64,000 nucleotides of DNA from Colivicinus sp022776215. GTDB lineage: Bacteria; Bacillota_I; Bacilli_A; Erysipelotrichales; Erysipelotrichaceae. The notes beneath the pieces were generated by a model that did not search any database, was not told where the DNA came from, and saw only the letters and a program-made list of their open reading frames with translations. The stretch is from contig JALFIR010000017.1 of NCBI GenBank assembly GCA_022776215.1, forward strand, positions 7,839 to 71,838. The letters run 5' to 3'. The translations under genes were made by a program, and so were the position numbers. How positions within the stretch are numbered: the stretch's first letter is position 1; the number at the start of each line of letters is the position of its first letter. Shown here in pieces: positions 59,191-64,000 of the stretch.

Positions 59191-61494
59191 ATGGCCAAGA
59201 AAAAAAGTGGAATAGCTTCTAAGGCAGCTCAAAAGGTTGCTGATAAGAAAGCTCAAGAAAAAGCACAACTAAGTGCTGAAGTGGTTAAACATGTGGTGGA
59301 AGAACCTAAGGTTGAAGTTGTTGAAGTAAAGAAGAAGCAAAATGTTAAGGCCGGGCTCGAATCTGCTGGGCTCGAATCTGGGCACGAACCTGCTCCTAAG
59401 AAAAAAGAAACTAAAGTAGTGGAAAAAGAAGTGAAGACTACTGATAAAAAAGAAACTAAGAAAACTACACCTAAAAAGAGAACTAAGATCGAGGGTGAAA
59501 TAGTTAAGACTGAAGAGCCCAAGGAAGTAAAGAACACTAAGGCTACAAGAGCTAAGAAAGAACCTGCTACTCCTAAGAAGTCTAAGATTAAGAAGACTGA
59601 GAAGAAAACTGAAGATACTGTCAATGTTGTTGATGTTGATGTAGCTGAATTGTTAAAGAAGGAAGTTCTTGAATTAAATGGTGCTGTTGAATCAGTTAAA
59701 GAAGAGAAACCTAAAACTAAAACTACTAGTAAGAAAAAGAAGGTGATCGAATCTGGGCTCGAATCTAAACCTAAAAAGAGAACTAAGATTGAGGGTGAAA
59801 TAGTTAAGACTGAGGAACCTAAGGAAGTAAAGAGTACTAAGGCTACAAGAGCTAAGAAAGAACCTGCTACTCCTAAGAAGTCTATAATTAAGAAGGTTGA
59901 AGCTAAAGAAGAAGTTAAAGTTGAAATTAAGGCAGAGCCTGTTGTTGAAGTAAAGGGGCCTGAAACCGGGCTCGAATCTGTTGAGGATAAGGTACAAAAA
60001 ATGATGAATGATTATTATCAATCTGATTTCTTTAAGAAGAGACGTTCAATTGCGTTTATTGGTTCTGAATGTTATCCATTTGTTAAGACAGGTGGCTTGG
60101 GTGATGTTATGCATGCCCTTGCTAAGGAATTGAGTAAGAAGAACTGTGATGTTAAGGTTATTCTTCCTCGTTATGCTTGTATTGATCAAAAATGGCAAGA
60201 GAAGATGGTATATAAGGGTTCATTCTACATGGATTTAACAAGTGATGGTGGCCAATATTATGTTGGTATCATGGAATATGTTAATGATGGTGTAGTATAT
60301 GATTTCATTGATAATCAAGAATTCTTTACAAGTGGTAATCCATATACTTCAATTATTGGTGATATTCCTAAGTATTGTTATTTCGCTAAGGCTGCATTAG
60401 CTGCTCTTAACTATATGAATTGGATTCCAAATGTAATCCATTGTCATGACTGGCAAGCAGGACTTGTTCCAGTATTCTTAAGAGATACATTTAGAGATTC
60501 TCCAGTAAGTAGTGCTAAGACAGTATTTACAATTCATAACTTGAGATTCCAAGGTATCTTCAACATTGATACATTCAGATACTGGACTAATCTATCTTAT
60601 GAAGTATTAAGTAATGACGCTATTAGAAGCGGTAGAGATGATGTGAATATGCTTAAGGCTGGTATCTCTTATTCTGATGCAGTTACAACAGTATCAGAGA
60701 CTTATGCAGGTGAGATTCAAACAGCTCAATATGGTGAACAATTAGATGGTCACTTACGTTACTATTCTTACAAGTTAAGAGGTATTGTGAATGGTATTGA
60801 TTGTGATATCTGGAATCCTACAACTGATAAGTTATTACCATATAACTATGATGCAAGTAATGCGATTGAACAAAAGAGATTAAACAAATTAGCTTTACAA
60901 GAAGAATTAGGTCTTGTGAAGGATGAAAATAAGATGGTTATTGGTTTAATCTCAAGATTAACTGATCAAAAGGGTCTAGATTTAATCAATATGATTGTAG
61001 GTGACTTAATCGATGGCAATACCGAAGTAGTGGTACTTGGTACTGGTGATCCTTATTATGAAGGTTCATTTAGATATTATGAAGAAATTTATAAGGGCTA
61101 CTTCTGTGCAAATATTATGTATGATGAGGGTAGAGCTCATAAGATTTATGCAGGATGTGATTGTTTACTAGTTCCTTCTGCATTTGAACCATGTGGTCTT
61201 ACTCAATTAATTGGTATGCACTATGGTGCTATTCCAATCGTTAGAGAAACAGGTGGCTTGAAGGATACAGTAGAACCATATAATGAGTTTGAAAATAGAG
61301 GCAATGGCTTCACATTTGACCGCTATGATGCAGGATTATTACTAGATGCAATTAATCGTGCTAAGACATGTTATTTCACTCAAAGAAACAATTTTAATGA
61401 GATGGTTATAAGAGATATGAACAAGGATGTTTCTTGGTCAACTTCTGCTGATAAGTACAAGGCTTTATACTTGGAATTGACTAACTGGGACTAA
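59191..61494 (+). CDS. glgA: Glycogen synthase (GT5) with a long repeat-rich N-terminal extension
   Basis: A 767-residue protein; ordinary bacterial GlgA has about 480. The catalytic GT5 domain starts near residue 282 (SIAFIGSECYPFVKTGGLGDV) and includes HCHDWQAGL and PSAFEPCGLTQLIGMHYG, so it should add ADP-glucose to glycogen. The first 280 residues are Lys/Glu-rich and of low complexity. They contain a near-identical 40-residue repeat (nucleotides 59470-59590 and 59770-59890), several GLES units, and the AELLKKEVLELNG segment (from residue 152) shared with the tail-anchored protein at 52163. AAAGGGG precedes the ATG. No other glg gene is nearby. Confidence 0.93.
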   Translation: MAKKKSGIASKAAQKVADKKAQEKAQLSAEVVKHVVEEPKVEVVEVKKKQNVKAGLESAGLESGHEPAPKKKETKVVEKEVKTTDKKETKKTTPKKRTKIEGEIVKTEEPKEVKNTKATRAKKEPATPKKSKIKKTEKKTEDTVNVVDVDVAELLKKEVLELNGAVESVKEEKPKTKTTSKKKKVIESGLESKPKKRTKIEGEIVKTEEPKEVKSTKATRAKKEPATPKKSIIKKVEAKEEVKVEIKAEPVVEVKGPETGLESVEDKVQKMMNDYYQSDFFKKRRSIAFIGSECYPFVKTGGLGDVMHALAKELSKKNCDVKVILPRYACIDQKWQEKMVYKGSFYMDLTSDGGQYYVGIMEYVNDGVVYDFIDNQEFFTSGNPYTSIIGDIPKYCYFAKAALAALNYMNWIPNVIHCHDWQAGLVPVFLRDTFRDSPVSSAKTVFTIHNLRFQGIFNIDTFRYWTNLSYEVLSNDAIRSGRDDVNMLKAGISYSDAVTTVSETYAGEIQTAQYGEQLDGHLRYYSYKLRGIVNGIDCDIWNPTTDKLLPYNYDASNAIEQKRLNKLALQEELGLVKDENKMVIGLISRLTDQKGLDLINMIVGDLIDGNTEVVVLGTGDPYYEGSFRYYEEIYKGYFCANIMYDEGRAHKIYAGCDCLLVPSAFEPCGLTQLIGMHYGAIPIVRETGGLKDTVEPYNEFENRGNGFTFDRYDAGLLLDAINRAKTCYFTQRNNFNEMVIRDMNKDVSWSTSADKYKALYLELTNWD
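59353..59979 (+). repeat. Dispersed GGGCTCGAATCT units and a duplicated 120-bp block inside glgA
   Basis: GGGCTCGAATCT occurs at 59353-59364, 59368-59379, 59755-59766 and 59968-59979, with a variant GGGCACGAACCT at 59380-59391; each encodes GLES or GHEP. The units are GC-rich relative to their surroundings. Separately, 59470-59590 and 59770-59890 are near-identical direct repeats exactly 300 nt apart. Confidence 0.8.
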
Positions 61495-61555
61495 AATGTA
61501 AAGGCTTTCAAAGAAAGTTGTTCAAATTGGTCAAAATTAAGAAAAAATAACTTTA

Positions 61556-61606
61556 AAAAATCCCCTAAAAGAACTAACATTAACAGTGATTGTAAAGGGG
61601 ATTTTT
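61556..61606 (+). terminator. Hairpin covering the ribosome site of the antiporter gene
   Basis: AAAAATCCCCT (61556-61566) is the exact complement of AGGGGATTTTT (61596-61606), with a 29-nt loop. It can act as the glgA terminator. Its right arm contains AAAGGGG, the only plausible ribosome site for ATG 61610, so pairing would also hide that site. Confidence 0.55.
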
Positions 61607-61609
61607 ATT

Positions 61610-62920
61610 ATGAACATTATGTTATCTCTATCAATTGCGATACTAGCTGGACTATTAATGACAAGAGTCTTAAAAGTATTTAGACTTCCAGCTGTTACAG
61701 CATACTTGATTGCTGGTATATTAGTAGGACCATATGTACTTGGTCAATTAAATGTTGAAGGCGTTGGTTTTTTAACACTAGAGGAAGTAGAAAAGTTATC
61801 TATTGTATCTGATGTAGCCTTAGGTTTTATTGCCTTCTCTATTGGTAATGAATTTAGGGTAAAGGACTTAAAACAAATTGGTAAAAAGGCAGTTATTGTA
61901 GGTTTTTGCGAAGCCTTGGCTGCAACATTCTTGGTTAGTGTTTGTTTAATTGTTGTATCACTACTATATCCAGAAACATTGACTATGGCACAAGCTTTAA
62001 CACTTGGTGCTATTTCAACCGCTACTGCTCCTGCGGCTACTTTAATGGTTGTTAAACAATATAAGGCTAAGGGTAAATTAGTTGATATGCTTCTTCCTAT
62101 TGTTGCCCTAGATGACGCTATTGCCCTTACTGTCTTTGCGGTATTATTTGGCATTGCCAAAGCCCTAACATTAAATAATTTTGACTTAGTTTCTATTATT
62201 GTTAATCCATTATTAGAAATTGTCTTTTCTTTAATTCTAGGTGCTATGATTGGTGCTTTATTAAATTGGTTAGAAAAGTTATATAACTCTAATCATAATA
62301 GATTAAATATTACGGTTGCTTGCGTGTTCTTGTCTGTTGCCTTATCACAACTTCATATTAATCTTTTTGGAGATGAAATCGGTTTCTCATCACTTCTTGT
62401 ATGTATGATGGCAGGTACTGTATTCTGTAACCTATGTCCATTATCTGAAGATATTATGGAAAAGATTGATAGATGGACTAATCCATTATTTGCCTTATTC
62501 TTTGTCATCTCTGGTGCTGAACTAGAACTAGGTGTCTTAACATCAATCAGTGCTGTACTAGTTGGCATTGTCTATATTGCGGCGAGATGTCTTGGTAAGT
62601 ATATGGGTGCTTATTTTGGCTCAAGAGCAACTCATTGTGACGCTGAAGTCTATAACAACCTAGGCATTTGTCTATTCCCCCAAGCCGGTGTTGCCTTAGG
62701 TATGTGTGTTCAAGCTACAGCACTAGGTCAACAAGGTGTTTTAATTAGAAACATTACTTTATTAGCAATTCTAATTTATGAACTTGTAGGACCTCTATTG
62801 ACTAAACGCGCTCTTGAAAGAGCTGGTGATATTACTGAAATGCCAGATGAGGTTAAGAATCGTCGTAGTCACAAGTTATCATTATTAAATTTTGTTCCTT
62901 TCATGAGTGCTAAGCATTAA
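61610..62920 (+). CDS. CPA2 family monovalent cation/H+ antiporter
   Basis: A 436-residue membrane protein of the KefB/NapA-type CPA2 family with about 12-13 segments. RLPAVTAYLIAGILVGP near the N-terminus and LPIVALDDAIALTVFAVLFG (with the ion-binding DD pair) are diagnostic. There is no TrkA-type cytosolic domain. It exchanges Na+ or K+ for protons. I start at 61610 (MNIMLSLSI); the GTG at 61586 lies in the loop of the hairpin. Confidence 0.88.
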   Translation: MNIMLSLSIAILAGLLMTRVLKVFRLPAVTAYLIAGILVGPYVLGQLNVEGVGFLTLEEVEKLSIVSDVALGFIAFSIGNEFRVKDLKQIGKKAVIVGFCEALAATFLVSVCLIVVSLLYPETLTMAQALTLGAISTATAPAATLMVVKQYKAKGKLVDMLLPIVALDDAIALTVFAVLFGIAKALTLNNFDLVSIIVNPLLEIVFSLILGAMIGALLNWLEKLYNSNHNRLNITVACVFLSVALSQLHINLFGDEIGFSSLLVCMMAGTVFCNLCPLSEDIMEKIDRWTNPLFALFFVISGAELELGVLTSISAVLVGIVYIAARCLGKYMGAYFGSRATHCDAEVYNNLGICLFPQAGVALGMCVQATALGQQGVLIRNITLLAILIYELVGPLLTKRALERAGDITEMPDEVKNRRSHKLSLLNFVPFMSAKH

Positions 62921-62951
62921 GCTTGGTACTCATTTTTTATATAATAGAGGC

Positions 62952-63089
62952 ATGAAAACAATAAATGATAATAATGAACCATTATCTAAAGATTGGGATA
63001 ATCTAATTAAAAGCTTAAATATGTTTTCTGATGATTTCATGGATGAGGAAAGAGAACAAGCTGAACAAGAGAAAAGGGAAGACTTATAA
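62952..63089 (+). CDS. Small acidic hypothetical protein, 45 residues
   Basis: A short frame, MKTINDNNEPLSKDWDNL to the end EQEKREDL, strongly acidic and probably helical. TATAAT (62940-62945) ends exactly 6 nt before ATG 62952, and a strong terminator follows at 63175-63207, so it is probably expressed. Function unknown. Confidence 0.55.
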   Translation: MKTINDNNEPLSKDWDNLIKSLNMFSDDFMDEEREQAEQEKREDL

Positions 63090-63382
63090 TAAACTTTGTT
63101 ATTTTTCCTGAAGTAAAAAGTTAAGTTCCACTTTAAAGCCTTCAAAAGAAATAGGTGAATTTACTCTTGGAATTACAGTGTTAATCGTATGATTGACACT
63201 GTTTTTATGTGTTGAATTTACTTTTATTGGTACAATAAATACAGAAGATATAGATTAAAGATATAAAGAAGACATTATTAAAGGCTCATGGTATTATGTC
63301 ATTTAAACTTCATTAAGACTTAATTCCACTTGGTATTTTATAGTTTGAACATCTTTTGTCTTTGATTATTAGTACTTAAACT
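63090..63382. other. Gene-free interval before the transposase
   Basis: Apart from the terminator at 63175-63207 I see no gene. Two similar segments, TTAAGTTCCACTTTA (63121-63135) and TTAATTCCACTTGG (near 63319-63332), may mark an insertion-sequence end, but the other end is outside the window. Confidence 0.4.
63175..63207 (+). terminator. Strong terminator downstream of the small ORF
   Basis: ACAGTGTTAATC (63175-63186) and GATTGACACTGT (63191-63202) form a 12-bp stem (one T-G pair) with loop GTAT, followed by TTTTATG. Confidence 0.75.
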
Positions 63383-64000
63383 TTATTTGAGAAGTGTTGG
63401 TTTAAGCACTACGCTATCTGCAGCCACTGGTACTAAACCGAAATTTGTCAGTCTTTCGGCTAGATCTGGACTGTAGAATTCTACTAACTGGAAGGATGTT
63501 TTACCTTTCAGTTTTTCTTTTCTATAGGAATTGATATTAATAGATATCCTATTAGCTTTTTCTTGACTATCTAATCCAAGATTATAAAGATCACAACCTT
63601 TAGGACAAATATCTCTAACTAATATATGAACATTTTCTAAGGAACCCTTTTGATGAGATGCCATTGGGTCACAATAGAATACTCTAGTTCTAAGTGTTCC
63701 ATCTATTTCTCTTACTTCAGCTTTATCAGCTAAATAGAATTCACTTCCTCTATCAGTCTTTAATACTTCTACTTCACGCGAGAAGATTTCTTCACCAAGT
63801 ATTGATTCTAATAATAGAATGCCTTTATACATCTCTTCTGATGTCTTTGTTTCATGATAGATACATACTAATAAATCATATCTTAGAAACTTAAATGTTT
63901 GTAAGAAAGGGCCACTAGAAATATCGTTATATACAGTATCCATTTCTACTACATTGGCATAAGGATTATTCTCCATATATTCTTTATAGTCTTGATAGGT
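63383..64000 (-). mobile_element. IS30-like transposase, C-terminal part (cut by window edge)
   Basis: The frame is open to the right edge of the window, so the start lies beyond base 64000. The visible part is a DDE integrase core: first Asp in VVEMDTVYND, second in VLKTDRGSEF, and Glu in MASHQKGSLENVH. The tail DICPKGCDLYNLGLDSQEKANRISININSYRKEKLKGKTSFQLVEFY matches IS30-type transposases. No stop or frameshift is seen, so the element may be intact. Confidence 0.82.

Noticed and set aside
59353..59979. GGGCTCGAATCT units as tRNA genes or tRNA fragments
   Set aside because: Only the T-loop-like 12 bases match; there is no acceptor, D or anticodon arm, and the units lie in frame within glgA.
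62930..63145. Minus-strand ORF overlapping the 45-aa gene
   Set aside because: It is the complement of the small plus-strand gene and includes no sensible start signals; composition looks like a shadow.
1..64000. Mollicute-type code with TGA as tryptophan
   Set aside because: Several genes end cleanly at TGA (18384, 22989, 23884) with overlapping downstream starts, and Trp is encoded by TGG.

Overview
The window is AT-rich bacterial DNA with short intergenic gaps, AGGAG-type ribosome sites, the standard code (TGA is used as stop, for example at the ends of the genes finishing at 18384, 22989 and 23884), and a low-GC Firmicute gene repertoire: HPr kinase, ECF transporters, rpmH-rnpA-yidC-jag, an hprK-lgt-ppaX order, cmk-der, class B sortase and U32-type tRNA hydroxylases. 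Two class III (oxygen-sensitive) ribonucleotide reductases with glycyl-radical activases, and no aerobic reductase in view, point to an obligate anaerobe. I favour a gut or oral member of the Erysipelotrichia; that placement is inference. No rRNA or tRNA gene, CRISPR array or prophage was seen.

Layout. 1-7096: tail of a DHHW protein, then an operon of an ECF importer (S component, double ATPase, EcfT), an M20 peptidase and two tandem SAM hydrolase paralogues. 7199-9461: a decayed RhuM gene cut by a roughly 1.1 kb insertion and followed by a cluster of short palindromes. 9462-14076: MATE exporter, nrdD1, nrdG1. 14079-15581: four 33-bp-spaced repeats and a DUF4143 ATPase. 15602-19090: overlapping tRNA/rRNA modification genes (two U32, two SpoU). 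19082-25119: acylphosphatase, then a MarR-NrdG fusion, nrdD2 fused to a glutaredoxin domain, a thioredoxin-reductase-like gene and an M18 aminopeptidase. 25134-28426: MalY/PatB lyase, DJ-1 protein, PTS permease with a dead EIIB domain. 28494-31693: rpmH-rnpA-yidC-jag and a cation exporter. 31683-33574: lysozyme, unknown gene, ung. 33654-39558: uvrA, hprK, an lgt-ppaX fusion, upp. 39656-40968: solitary AbiEi-type antitoxin and a HigBA-type toxin-antitoxin pair. 40991-44827: dipeptidase, gpmI, small membrane protein, YigZ, a 51-aa ORF. 44982-52046: an accessory stretch with an AlbA_2 regulator and three Fic proteins, one with a dedicated antitoxin, interleaved with hsp20, a sugar nucleotidyltransferase and a sirtuin. 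52163-57586: tail-anchored acidic protein, cmk, der, a split chromate transporter, sortase B. 57609-63202: radical SAM protein, glycogen synthase with a long repeat-rich N-terminus, cation/H+ antiporter and a small ORF. 63383-64000: part of a transposase.

Three themes stand out. First, the anaerobic dNTP genes look like one regulatory circuit: the activase of the second reductase carries a MarR DNA-binding domain, and the same palindrome (GTTGAA-N2-TTCAAC) lies in the promoter of that gene and in the promoter of the unlinked nrdD1. Second, about a dozen genes have a -10 hexamer ending exactly 6-7 nt before ATG and lack a Shine-Dalgarno, so leaderless transcription seems common in this genome. 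Third, a 21-residue peptide built on AELLKKEVLELNG is shared by the N-terminal extension of glycogen synthase and by an unrelated tail-anchored membrane protein, conserved as protein but diverged at silent positions.
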